From assembly GCA_942159475.1 (NCBI GenBank), contig OW804095.1, positions 88,363,740 through 88,427,739 on the forward strand: a DNA stretch of 64,000 nt, read 5' to 3'. Of this stretch, positions 12,777 through 24,271 are shown in pieces. The notes under the pieces were generated by a model, which made no database searches, was not told where the DNA came from, and saw only the letters and a program-made list of their open reading frames with translations. Position 1 is the stretch's first letter; every line of letters starts with the position of its first letter. A program made the translations under genes and the position numbers. The stretch comes from Sthenelais limicola. Lineage: Eukaryota > Annelida > Polychaeta > Phyllodocida > Sigalionidae.

Positions 12777-13142
12777 ATACACAAAATCAGAACCTCCACA
12801 CAAAATTTAACCAAAAGTTGTCAAATAAAACCCATAAAGTATGGCATGCCTCCTAGGAGAGAAATATAATTTCGTACACACACTAATACGCATTCAACAT
12901 ACACAAAATCCGAACAATCTCACAAATATCTCTTGTAAGAAAATATAGTTCAAAACTGGCATGCATGCAAGGAGAGAAATCAACATTGGCAGTCTTCAAA
13001 TTTGGTAGACATATTGATATATATTGATATAATCAATATGAAAGCATGGGAAATACACAAAATCAGAACATTCACACACAAATTAACCAAAAGTTGTGTA
13101 AAAGAATTTGTTGAAACGATATGCATGCAAGGAGAGAAATGT
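12777..13142. repeat. Degenerate tandem repeat, three units
   Basis: Three spaced copies of a two-part unit: an ACACAAAATCAGAAC-like string (about 12779, 12903 and 13055) followed by a GCATGC-AAGGAGAGAAAT-like string (about 12843, 12959 and 13122). Spacing is about 115-160 bp. It lies upstream of DIRS copy 1 and may be part of the element's leader region or an independent satellite-like repeat. Non-coding. Confidence 0.6.
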
Positions 13143-13786
13143 ATATTCAAGACAATTATGCAAAGGTAGATTCACATAGGTATAATTTCATAAGTATGAT
13201 TCAACAACCATTTAATATAACATACATTCGAATGTTGGAAAACACAAACAAAGTAAATACACCGATTATGTGATATTTGATTGATTTATTAATCAATAAT
13301 ATAATATTAAGTTTCGAAGTGGTAGAAGACTACTAATAACGATAAGACAACTTTTTTATTGTAGCATATAAAATATGTTTAACCAGAGAAGAGGTGGTTG
13401 AATAAAATGGAAACTATAATATATACTTTCACAACCTCTAAAATCGGTAACTATACAGGCAGTGTATAGACTAGGATTTGAGCCTGGGATTCTGAACAAA
13501 TTGTCCTTTTTTTCCCTGCACCCTTTTCCCCTGAGGAATTGAATTCTATTGTGGGCAATTTGTTCTCAAATAAACTAGAGATTATCCAACTTGGGTCCAA
13601 TTTATAACTTAGATAAAATACTGCGTAACTGACGTATTCCTTTTGTTATCTAGCTTGAGCTTGCTAATGGCGACAAGAGATGAGGCTCCTTGAGTCCGAT
13701 CGTGAATTGACTAAAATAGGAGGGAATGGAGGTCATTAGAGCGACAAGTACAAATGGCTAAGTGCCTATTCTGTTGCGTTGGTTGT
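13143..13786. other. No gene recognised
   Basis: AT-rich single-copy-looking sequence. Nothing supported. Confidence 0.4.
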
Positions 13787-14475
13787 ATGCCGGCGCACAC
13801 ATTCACGAACTCAAAGCCGAATTGGGCCTTAAGACAAGTTGTACGAATTCAAAATCATTCTTAAGAAACTTATTTGAGTTCAGTAATGTGTGGGCTTTCT
13901 TAAGGCCGATGCACACAGTCAAGATTTCCCAAATAAATGATTAATTAATCAATACAAAAATATTTATTAGATTTAGAATTAAGTGACTGGTATCAATCGA
14001 TGGGGAATAATGTGCCCAAAAATTGTTTTTATTTGATCTAAGATGGCAGTGCATTATTCTCAGAGTTATAAGCAAAAGACCTCCTCAAGGCCTAATCCTG
14101 GGTTCAGCCAGTGAGATTGTGGGCGCTGCCCACGTTAATCTATATTTTTGATTGACGTGGCACTGCTCCCGAGTAGTCGGACGATTTCACGTTTTAGAAA
14201 TTTGAACCTACGACTAGTTGTGAGGCCTCCGAATCCTGACTGTGTGCATTGGGTTTTACAAAGAGAACTCCAATTCGTATGACAAATCTTGGGTCCTTAA
14301 ATCGTAATTCCTTAAGAAAAGTGCTAAGACAATTCGTAAGACAATTCGGGAATGTGTGGGCCATGTGTAGGCCACGAAAACTAAAACAAGTTAGTACGAA
14401 CTGGCCAATTTGATTAAGAATTCATCCACGAAATGTCGTATAAATTGTCAGTTCTTGAATGTGTGGGCCCGGCAT
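13787..14475. mobile_element. MITE with 25-bp imperfect TIRs, containing another MITE
   Basis: The left end (13787-13811) starts ATGCCGG. The reverse complement of the right end (about 14451-14475) starts the same way and matches with about three mismatches, both including CACACATTCA. A second inverted pair lies inside (13904-14254). No transposase is encoded. The flanks show no clear target duplication. Confidence 0.65.
13904..14254. mobile_element. Inner MITE, same family as 2.0-2.7 kb
   Basis: Inverted ends ATGCACACAGTCANGATT at 13909-13926 and in reverse complement at 14231-14249. It holds the block 14030-14172 that is also present, in the other orientation, at 2135-2276. It sits wholly inside the 13787-14475 element, so it inserted later. 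Confidence 0.65.
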
Positions 14476-15012
14476 TACCGTATACACACCTGAAAACTGT
14501 ACACGGTGTGTCCAATACTTTCTACCCAATGAATTCTTGCAACGGTTGCTATTCTGTTCTACGTTCAACGCAACCGTTGATCTTCCGTTCTACCTAGATA
14601 GAGCGCATCACGTGAAGGAATTCCCATAGACAATTTCCCATTTCTTAGCTTATGAATACGGATGTTCCCCTTACTTCGGTGGTTAGGAATACAACATATT
14701 CCTACACTTTTCCTGCTGACTTAGGTGGGTAGGAATAATTATATAAAACTAATTTGATTTGTCATCACACAATTACATAGCAATTAAAGAAAGAAATAGG
14801 ATGGTCATCGAGTTATGAATATGTATCTACATTCTCATTGTATTTATATCCCTCTTAACCTTATCCTTTGATTTTAAAGGGATACCGGGAAGATCTCGGC
14901 GTATTATTACATTGAGAGGGACCATTCCTCTTCAGTATTACATTAAACAGAAATGTACATGTTTGTTGAATAAAAGTTTTATAATAATAATAGTAATAAT
15001 AATATATATATA
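14476..15012. other. No gene recognised; shared repeat segment
   Basis: About 14595-14740 shares its vocabulary (a GTGAAGGAATTCC string, TTCCTACAC, GGTGGGTAGGAAT) with the reverse complement of about 57200-57370, so both are probably copies of a dispersed non-coding repeat. Confidence 0.35.
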
Positions 15013-15807
15013 TGAGCAATTCCACCAAAAGTGCACCATTTGGGTTGAAAAACAACAGCTCATCCAGAGGCTAAATTACTCATCTGATATTATTTTCCTC
15101 GGTATTTGTTGATCCAGGGGAGAAATATCGTCTAGGGGGAAGGTATCCTACAAAGCTTCTTCAATTTTTTTAATCATGAGGCCAACGAAATGCTTATTTT
15201 CGTACCATCACCTCTCAGAAAAACGAATGTTTTCATATCCAAACCACTGTTTAAAAAATATAAACCAGTAATATCGGGGAAAAACTCATTATTCTGAAAT
15301 ATTATGTTGGTTTGATTAAAAAATCACTATAGTTAACTTTTTAATTAATTTCTTGATGAAATAATGTAAGGTTGATTTATTTGGAAGCCCCCTGTCGCCG
15401 TAACGGGGGTCTAAATTATTTTTGGAATATATAGACCTAGAAGAAATTAAAATGAAAGCACCCCTACCATAATTACCTATAACATTGTATATGATTAGTA
15501 CATCCATTATATTCATTGAAAATTCTCCAGCTAATTCTTCCCAGCTCAATAATGGGGCAAGGATGATAAGAAGAAATGGTGGGAATATTAATGTAGCCAT
15601 AACGGGGGTCTAGCATTCGTTAATACATGAATTAATAATAGCATGAATCATTTTCTCTTAGTGTTAAAATATGTAATAAACATCAGGGCACATAAATAAA
15701 TACAATTTTATATAACTAATCAAGTTTAGGGCCACAGGCATAAGAGAGTATGTCGCCATAACGGGGGTCTAGAGGGCGACCATGTCGCCATAATAGGGGT
15801 CTAGAGG
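15013..15807. mobile_element. Left end and interior of a TGAGYAATTC-TIR element
   Basis: The string at 15013-15046 (TGAGCAATTCC, later CACCATTTGGG) matches the left TIR of the 58933-60160 element and resembles 32286. Downstream lie four copies of CGCCATAACGGGGGTCTAG or close variants, at about 15393, 15592, 15751 and 15783. The 58.9-kb element has a similar CGCCGTTACGCCATA pair inside. No right TIR was found, so the copy may be truncated. Small frames inside are hydrophobic and not recognised. Confidence 0.45.
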
Positions 15808-17828
15808 AGGTGGGGCTCTGGAGGGGGGGTTGAAACTATTTTTTCTAAATCTTTCCCTGTTAATTTTTCCTCTAAATACCTAAATATAGCTTATATTTAC
15901 CTTCATAAACAACCAAAACAAGTATATGCAAATCAACTTAACAGGACAACGAGGGGAAAGCAATGTTATGATATTTTTGCACATATTCTAGATATAATGG
16001 GTTGTTGTATGTGCATAATGGGCCAGAGGGTCAATGACCTTTGACCTGTGCCACGGCCATTGACATTACCATTACTGAATGGTTATTTGGCTGTAACTTT
16101 TCTGCTAGTTGGAATATTACAAGTACAAATCAAGTACACACTTATTTAAAATATTATGCATACAATTTTATCATTTATTTCTAATTGTAATCATCATTTA
16201 TGTTAAAAAATGTACCTTTCCCTACCCATTTTAAAGATGTGGGTTTTAGTTATGGACTGCCTTTTGTTCATGAGTTTGACGATGGAAAGACAATAATTTT
16301 GTTTATGCCATTACAAAGCACAAACTAGTATAGCCTATTATTAGGGGTTATGAAATCATGATTAGGCATTTATACTTATTGCCGATTAATGTTCTATGCT
16401 TGATATATATAATACTAGGTGTTAAAGGTTCATAATGTGTATGTCATTCACTCTCTACATTCATTCTGCCACATTAATGATGAATACATATTTTAGCATA
16501 TATAATCAAACAAAATATCTTGCTATAAATCCAAGCATAATTTCATTCTGTTGCCTCGAAATCTTAAAATCTTACTTTGTGTTTCAACCAGTTTTCCATG
16601 TGGGCTATTAAGCAACAGCAGTCTGGTAAAGTGTATTCAGACTGAGAATTCTGTAGGGGAATGAGAACTACCGCAGCTACGAGAATGAATGAATCTCATT
16701 GCTTGAACCTCATGGAACCTGTGTCATCTGTTGTTTTGCTATGCAGCCAGAGACCCAACTACCCAGCCGCCTCATTATCATCCACTCTGCATTGTAGTCA
16801 CAGTGAGGAGCTGTTTTTCCAAGAGATAATAAATCCTATATCATTCCCCAAGTCAATAAATCTACTCCATAATTGACTTTGTTACATGCATGATAGGATT
16901 GTATGTAGCATGTTTGTGGCAAAGTTTTACTTTTTTCAATATCATTCTCATACGTGTGTGGCGTATCGACGATAAAGGCGAGTAGTACGAGAGAATAATG
17001 ATGGTGGGATATGTGAAGTACAGATTCTGCTTGTCCCTTTTTTAGGTTACAGGTTACCTCATTGTATAGTACCACAAAGAAGGTACACTATAGTTGGCAT
17101 CATTTGCCCTCATGTGTACTAACAGCCCTATTCCCTCCCATCATATGAAGCCACAATCCAGTACACATATTTATTCATGGGATCTAAAGATGCAGTCAGG
17201 GTTGTTTACTGTAAATCGACCAGCCAACGCTAGGATCTCGCACAATAAACCGCCCTCAAAGGGGGTCTCGATTTCAACTAAAATACAAGAGAGTATACAA
17301 GTTTAGGCCCCTCATTTCCATTCTGAATAACCCCTTCGGGACAGATGCAATCACATAAAGTGATGTAGGTATTAGAGTATTAGTCTGATGGCATACTGTC
17401 ATAAGTAGGTGCTTGATTACCAATCCCCAAGTTACAATTGTTAGGCCCGTTCTAGGTGAATTATTGGAATAAGTCCCCCCTGGAGACATCTTATGAATGC
17501 TATTAAGAAAATCAGCCTTCTCCTTCCATGCATGAAAGCTTGTACATATATATCAGATCAGAATTTGCATATTTTCAATTACAACACTGTAGCTGGGTTC
17601 TCTCATTTTTCACTAAGGTGGAGGACAACAACTAGCAGGCGACAACTCTATGCCAAGATGTTAAAATGTACAAAACACAGTCCATAAAGCATCAGCTTTC
17701 TCATGCCGCTACACTGCCATGATTGTTGCTGCATCTGAAGTTCAAAGATGGTTTAGATGCCAGTGTAACTTCAGGAGAAATTTAGTTTTTAACCAATGTT
17801 AACTGAGAATGTAGCTTTAATACTTCTG
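15808..17828. other. No gene; one dispersed repeat copy
   Basis: Within this stretch 16015-16114 is the inverse of 31576-31680 over about 100 bp at high similarity (shared strings include GAAAAGTTACAGC and ATTCAGTAATGGTAATG on the opposite strand). The rest shows nothing. Confidence 0.5.
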
Positions 17829-17848
17829 GGCTTTGTTGCACAATGAAT
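17829..17848 (+). mobile_element. PIF/Harbinger-like left end, fragment
   Basis: Twenty bases identical to the left terminus of the element at 27675, including its 15-bp TIR, and also preceded by CTG. The next part of that element reappears at 21726-21803, after 3.9 kb of other elements. I infer that one copy was split by later insertions. Confidence 0.7.
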
Positions 17849-17874
17849 GTCTGTTATTTGTTTATCTATATAAA

Positions 17875-18369
17875 CTAGCAAATACCCGCGCTACGCACAG
17901 GATTTGCTAGTGGGACAGTGGGGCCCATATCCTCATCTCTCCTTATTCCCTCTCCCACTATCTTTCTCTTTCAAGTTGTCTCTATAACTTAGTATGTTCA
18001 TACCACAAACTTCAAAAACCATCACAAACAATAGTTTATGAACTGATTCAACTCTGACAATGCTTCTTTTGGTGGAAATATATCAACTCCTGTCCCATAG
18101 TGAAGCAATGATGCTTTGGGTGACCCAGAAACCGGATGTAGGGGCACTGATAGGTTTTTTTTCAGGCAGTGCTGGGGGCCCTGGATGGGGGTGCTCAATG
18201 TAAACCCATTTCTAACCCCTTTCCAACCCTAATTTGTTAATGCAACATAGTGCAATGGTTTGGCACCATTTTTGGCAATGTGCATGTGAAATATAATGGA
18301 GATCTGGCCAGCGGTTTCAGAGAAGATAGGGGTTTAAGGCTCCAAACCCTTATTTTATTAATATAGAGA
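17875..18369 (-). mobile_element. Non-autonomous Helitron
   Basis: On the minus strand the unit begins A|TCTCTATATTAAT and ends with a GC-rich hairpin (CCTGTGC GTA GCGCGGG), six bases, then CTAG|T. A 5' TC, a 3' hairpin just upstream of CTRR, insertion between A and T and no target duplication are the hallmarks of Helitrons. At 495 bp it encodes no Rep/helicase, so it would depend on an autonomous relative. Confidence 0.7.
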
Positions 18370-18553
18370 TAATATATTCATAATATAATGTATAGATAAG
18401 GTTATAACTGCGATGTACTATAGGGCCCCTGAATATTCCCACTGCTGTTTGCTTACCTAGTTCCCAGCCACGGTTACCAGCCAGTATTGCGCCTGTCTTT
18501 CAATACAGCATTTTTGTACTCCTCGTTGCAAATTTTTTCTTTCTCCGAGTATC

Positions 18554-19470
18554 ATGCCTGTGTTACCTTTAATAATGGAGAAGCACTGCTCTGCTAAAGC
18601 GCCTTTTGGTGCTCGTTGCAAGAATATTGTGAGGCCCAATACTTCTAATACTGCCATGTCTTCCCTCATTGATGGCATTGAGCGTGACGATGACAAATAC
18701 CTAACATCGCTTTAGGACACATATACCAGGTCCAAGTGATTAGTGAAAAAGTCTGTCCATGAGAAGGCTCAGCTTCTAGAGAAAATCAGGGACATGGAAT
18801 CTAAGGTTGATTCTTCAGCTGGATCTTCTGGAGCTTCGCCTAAGTCACTCAAACATGACTCTAAGAACACTACAACTGCAGATGTCATGGGGTCCATGCT
18901 AAACCGCCTAGCGGCCTTGGAGCTCCCCCAGGCCCATGGCAGTGGCTTCCGTCAAGCAAAGGATTCTTCGTCCTCCAAGTCTACCCAAGGCTCGTCTTCT
19001 AAAACTCTTGCTTCGGATGTAATCAATGATCCTCTCACAAAAGCCCTTGCCAAATTGTCAGTACAAGAGGCAGACCAAGGTAAATTGCTCTGCCCTGAGT
19101 GTTATGTGCAGCCTGATAAGAAAAAGCGCAACCATACGAAGCTTGATTTTGCTGTTCCAACTTCAATATTCGGGCATGTAAGGTTGAGAATTGTCCGAGG
19201 CAGCATATCTGTAAGAAATACTAAGGCAAACACCGCGCGGTGGGTTGCACTGAAGCTGCAAAGTGCCCCGCATGCCATGTTCTCGCCACCAACGAGACTC
19301 TCTGTGACCGGATCCAAAATGGTGTCATCTATCTGCAAGGTGCGGGGTCCGAGCCTTTGATATATTCTTCTTCTACCAAACCTTCATCTATACGGCCTCA
19401 TTTCTCCAAATGTAAGTGTTCTAGGCCGTGTTCTTGCCAATACTTCTACTTGCCAGGGCAGTGATACATA
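18554..19470 (+). pseudogene. DIRS copy 2 Gag-like ORF1
   Basis: Starts at the ATG at 18554. The frame has two in-frame stops near 18713 and 18740, then stays open to about 19150 with a charged helical segment and a Ser/Lys-rich linker. A frameshift follows. In the new frame a zinc motif, C-x4-C-x4-H-x-C, is seen (ACKVENCPRQHICKK), equivalent to the second zinc motif of copy 1, then a Cys-rich tail to about 19460. The structural protein is broken in several places. Confidence 0.7.
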
Positions 19471-19749
19471 GTCTCTTTGGTTTTTGGCTCAATCATTCAG
19501 TGCTTCACCTCGCCGACTCGCCTGTGACCCTCCCGACTTGCCTGTAATACTGCTCAATCGCCTGATGTTTATAGTGTTGGTGGTACCGCTGTGTCCGCAC
19601 ACTACATTGACTACACCTTACCTTGTGATTCTGATCTCATGTTCGACATGGAAGATGGATTTAGCCACTGCGCTGATTATTCCCCAGAGTGCTTCTGTAC
19701 AAAGCTATTATTAAGACAACTATTCTTTGGCGACGCTAGGCCCCGCTAA

Positions 19750-21120
19750 GGACTATTTCGGCCAGTTAATTAGTTCTGAGATCCAGGATGGTAAATACCG
19801 CCTTTCTTTCTCTAAACCACATTGCCTCCACACCATTGGAGCTGTGCCAAAATCCAATGGGAAGTAGCAGCCGATAATGGATTGTCGCCAGCAATTGGGT
19901 TGCTCTATTAACAATTTCGTGGAGACTACATGCAGGACGTTTTCTTACAAACAATTGACAATGTTATTGACATGATTACACCAGGCTGCTTTATGGCGAC
20001 TTTAGATATTGGGTCAGCATATAGAACTGTTTTGGTGCATCCCTCTCAATGGACTTTCCAGGACATCAGTTGGCCTGTTGATGGGGTTGATCATTATGTC
20101 ACAGAAATGCGCATATGCTTTGGCCTCAAGTGCACACCGTATATCTTCACCCAGCTGTCTAACTTTGTAGTTTGATGCCTACAGCACAGGGGTTACAGTA
20201 CTTTTATCAATTACCTGGATGACTTTATTTGCTTTGGCCAGACTTTTCACGAGTGCCAGGAGGCCCCGATGTGCCTAGCGAAAATCTTAGGCTCTTTGGG
20301 TTTCAAGGTGGCTTGGGAGAAGTGCTCTTCCCCTAACACTTCAGTCCTGTACTTGGGAATCCGCTTCGACTCAGTCACCATGCAAGTGTCACTACCGGAT
20401 GTTAAAATGGCTAAGTTGAGATCTGAGCTTGATTTCTTCCGTGGACGTTCTAGGGCTTCTAGGAAACAGATTCAACGTCTCTGTGGGATTCTAGTGCACG
20501 CTTCCAAGGTAGTCAAAGGAGGGCGCACATTCTCCAGAAGGTTAATCGACAAGCTAAAAGGTCTCCCTGTTGGTAACCCTAGAATCAGAATCTGAGCCAC
20601 CTCCCAGGAGGATATCAGTTGGTGGTGTGATTTTTCCCATTTTTTCAATGGGAAACAGCTGATGATTGCTCACAATTATGGACTAGGTCCTTCTCCGCAT
20701 ACAGACTCCTGCCTGAAAGGCTACGGTCTTCAATTGGGCATCGACTGGCAGGCAGGATTTTTCAACAGTTCTTCCCTCCCTCACAACCATGACTTACTTA
20801 GTCTTGACCACTCGCATTGGGTTATGTCAGGAATGCTAGGAATGTCAATGTGTTGGAGCTGCTGCCAGTTAAGCTGGCCTTAATCAGGTTTCGGGCTTCT
20901 TGGTCCAATGTGCATGTGGTTGTGTATACCGACAATACTCAAGTCATGGCTGCTATAAACAAAGGTGTCAGTAAGAATCACAGTAGTATGTTGTTACTAC
21001 GTGAGATATTTTGGCTGTGCACAAAATTCAACACTCATTTAACTGCTTGACACGTGAAAGGTTCTGACAACTGCATTCCAGATATGTTGTTGAGAATTTA
21101 TTTTTCTGATGATATTTCTG
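19750..21120 (+). pseudogene. DIRS copy 2 reverse transcriptase-RNase H
   Basis: RT pieces run from about 19775 to 20595. They include IGAVPKSNGK, the first catalytic Asp in MATLDIGSAY, and the second box as INYLDDFICFG near 20212. An RNase H domain follows, with DSCLKGYG, VLELLPVKLA and YTDNTQ, to about 21050. At least two in-frame stops (near 19866 and 20173) and several frame changes interrupt it. All expected blocks are present in order and aligned with copy 1, so this is a decayed full-length gene, not a fragment. Confidence 0.85.
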
Positions 21121-21177
21121 ACATTGCTCCCTTTACCTTGTGTTGCAGTGAGGCGCTCTCTCAGTGTGGATCTCTCA

Positions 21178-21453
21178 ATGTTGGATAGAGAGTGGAATTC
21201 TACCGTCGCCTATACATGGTCAGTTAATACGCTCAAGACGAGGAATAGCTATTGGGGGAAATTTATAGATTTCTGCCATGATAAGGACCTTCAACCCCTT
21301 CCTGTGTCTGACAGGACGGTCGCCCATTTTGATGTCTAGCTTGGAAGGTCACTGGCTTATTCTACTATCAACAACTATGTCTCTGCAGTGTGTACCCTTC
21401 ACCGCTTCTTTGGCCATGAGGCGGGATTCAGAGACAGTTACTTGGGTAAGTGA
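21178..21453 (+). pseudogene. DIRS copy 2 tyrosine recombinase, N-terminal part
   Basis: Starts with MLD at 21178, like copy 1, overlapping the end of the RNase H region. The core-binding domain is recognisable (WSVNTLK, then STINNYVSAVCTLHRFFGH). One in-frame TAG lies near 21337 and a TGA at 21451-21453 ends the frame where the purine-rich tract starts. All catalytic residues of the C-terminal domain are absent. Confidence 0.75.
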
Positions 21454-21575
21454 AGGGAGAGAGGAGAGAAAGAGGGAGGAGAGAGAGGGTGAAGAGGGTG
21501 AAAGAGAGAGGAGAGCAAGAGGTAGAGAGGAGAGAATGAGGCAGAGAGAGATGGGTGGAACTGGAAGAGGAGAAC
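21454..21575. repeat. GA-rich tract
   Basis: Purine-rich, mostly GAGAGAGG-type. Similar tracts are at 23745-23900 and 62220-62510. Open frames here on either strand are produced by the composition. Confidence 0.9.
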
Positions 21576-21725
21576 GAGATTACAGCAGTTTGGCATTTTT
21601 GTACTCCTCGTTGGAAATATTTTCTTTTGTTTCATATTGAATAAAGAGCGGACTTATGGACGCCGTTGACACTGCCTTCCATTCTCTGTTTATGTTCCCA
21701 CTAATTATTATAGAGTGAGTTATAA

Positions 21726-21803
21726 ACGTGCAGCCTAGGAATTAAATCGTGGTAGATTTTTGGTTAAGAACGACCAGGATTAGAAACGATCAGGCTCTGA
21801 TGC
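21726..21803 (+). mobile_element. PIF/Harbinger-like fragment, continuation
   Basis: Matches 27703-27780 of the 27675-29115 element in the same orientation at about 88% identity. Together with 17829-17848 it makes the first 100 bases of that family, minus 8 bp. It ends abruptly at 21803; no right TIR was found. Confidence 0.7.
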
Positions 21804-23409
21804 ACTATTTTTACTTTTGGCTTGTTGAGGGAAACATTTTGTCTGCCCGCTTGCACAGACAGACATTGGCGATAACGTCTGGGAATGGAAGCAACGTCTG
21901 GCGATAGGGGGACATATTTTGTATCATTCGCATCATCGTATGATCGCTGATCGGAAAATCAGTATTTGCCAAAATATAACTATGAGGACCTAATCCTGCT
22001 CTAGGCATACGTTGCTCCTGCCCTCGTTGTGCTAACGAAATCTCGTATTTTTATTTTAAGAGGCCAAGTTTTGCTCCTGGAAATATCCCATCATGTAAAG
22101 CATTTTTTTTTGTGTGTTTTTTTTAGAAAAATCATCTTAAAATCGTCCTAACCATCCCTTCAATGTGACATCTTGGTGATTGCAGGAGAAAAGATACAAC
22201 TTGGGCGACTTTTGATAATTCATTTGGTCTAAACCACCACCAAAAGCTAGATCTTTTTAATATTTCTATATTTATCTCCGACTCTTGTTGAAAGCGCAAT
22301 TATCTCCGGAGATCCATACAGTAGGTGTATATTTCGCAAGTTTGATTAATAGTGGTCATTCGTTACAGTCCTACCCTGGGCGTTGATTGCAATAGAATTG
22401 GCAGGAAGTAAGCGCGTCGTCTGCAGGGTGGGGCGATGCGATTTGTCCTGACGGATGGGTAGTAGGGATTGATGGAGTGGGACAGACGAGAAAGGGCGGG
22501 CGAGACTGATGCAATGAGCAGTATGGTAATAGGTCTTGATCACACATTATAAGCATACAGTCAAACTTCACAACGCTGTCTGATTTGTCTGCCATGACAT
22601 AAGGTCCTTTATTGGATCATGATATTCTACCCAGTTTAAACGTTGTCTCGAATATTTAATGTGAGCATGTGTACGCCAGAGTGTTCATAATGAGTGGATA
22701 AGGACGTTATGTTGCATTTCCGAAAGCAGCTTTCCCTCTGTCATTGGGAGGGGAGAAGGCAAAGTCTCAATCATAGATAATCACCGGATGGAAATTGTAT
22801 CTTGCAGCATAGAATCATGTCTCTGGGCTGCAAGGGTGTATCTTGGCTTGGATTATAAGCTTATAGGATATGAGGTTCGCAGACACATGATGCTTGGGCG
22901 GACAAGACAAATGCCCTTGGTCAGTGGACGTATGGGAAATTGGCAAGGAAAATATTGGCCTTGTTCTATCATTAGGGTGGACGTCTGACCACACAATCTG
23001 TACACAAGGCCGCGATAGCATCCCCTCTACCCTTACCTAGTTGCCAACGTCCTTGTTCCCCCTGGCCCGATCCTATGTGATCATCTAACTTATAGGACGC
23101 CTTAATTAAATGTTTAGAGTAACAGTTAATTAATGATAGAAAGCTCGGGTGCAACTGTCCGTAGGGTGAATGTGGTCTTATTTATAGCCATTCCAGGATA
23201 TCATCATGGACACAAGGCGCCAAAACATGGGGGTTCTCTTGATCAATAACAAAGATATATTGAGAACAATTCGATCTAAGACGTGATCATAGTAAGTTAT
23301 TTTTCGATCAAAAGTTAAAGATTTTTTTTCTTTTTGGTCCGTTCTTTTCCTACTCATCTGAAAGTCATTTGGAGGGTATACATCGAGTCGACACATAACC
23401 TCACCATTA

Positions 23410-23442
<33 letters not shown>

Positions 23443-24134
23443 AAATCAGTAATCAAATTAAAAATAAAAGGTTTAAACACAGGATAAATATGTATCCACA
23501 CTAATTATTTGTTGTGTACAACATTGAATGCTGTACACAAACCCATGAAAGGGTTTGTACTCACTGTATGTACAAGGCTCTAACTTTCGGGATTGCTTGT
23601 ATAGATCTCAAGTGAGGTTACCTGGGTATTGGCTTTTCCTAAATATCTATTTTAAAGAAGTTGAATTCGTTTCTGCAATGAACCGGTTTGTGGCAGGCAC
23701 AAGAATAATATTGGTACTCATCTGTGTCCTGAGAGCACCCTGTCTAGAGAGATGGAGAGGAGAATGAGTGGAAGAGTGAGTGGGACAGAGAGGCAGGAGA
23801 GAGAGTTGGGAGAGTTGGGAGAAAGGTGAGTAAAGAGAGAGAGGGAGGAGAGATAGGGATGACAGATAGAGGGAGGACAGACTGGGGGAGAGTGGGGCCA
23901 GCACTGAAGAAACGGAGGACAGACATGTGACAGTCAGGAAACACGGGATACACAGGGGCTTTTCGTACTATTAATATAAGCGTTAGTAATATTTATCAAC
24001 TATTGCACCATAACAATCACGTTGTACCATACCCAAAGCATCATCAACTTTAAGTAAACATGTAAGGGCAAAATGGAAGACCTACGCTGTATAATCTATT
24101 CCATGTAACTGAATTTTACAAACTGGAAGAAAAA

Positions 24135-24176
<42 letters not shown>

Positions 24177-24271
24177 TGAATGGATGCAGTGATGAACTGA
24201 GATAGCAGGCCGCGAACAATCAGTGATCGGTCTCAGGCAGATGTATCATAAGTACTAACCAACATTTTAGC
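21804..24271. other. No gene; simple repeats
   Basis: (TA)n at 23413-23440 and 24138-24172 and a purine-rich tract at about 23745-23900. No conserved coding frame. Frames on the minus strand at 23647-23953 are the complement of the purine tract. Confidence 0.6.

Larger units (their letters stand above)
18508..21630 (+). mobile_element. DIRS-type retrotransposon, copy 2, decayed
   Basis: Same gene order as copy 1, on the plus strand and with many stops and frameshifts. A direct repeat of about 37 bp (18508-18544 and 21593-21630, about three mismatches, with a 21-bp identical core) flanks the coding part and may be the remains of the element's terminal repeats. The recombinase runs into a GA-rich tract at 21453. 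Protein similarity to copy 1 is clear but not close, so they are different subfamilies. Confidence 0.85.

Noticed and set aside
21278..21640. 120-codon plus-strand frame
   Set aside because: Most of it is translated GA-rich tract; the first part is the recombinase remnant in the wrong frame.
23647..23953. Leu/Ser/Pro-rich minus frames
   Set aside because: Complement of a purine-rich simple repeat.
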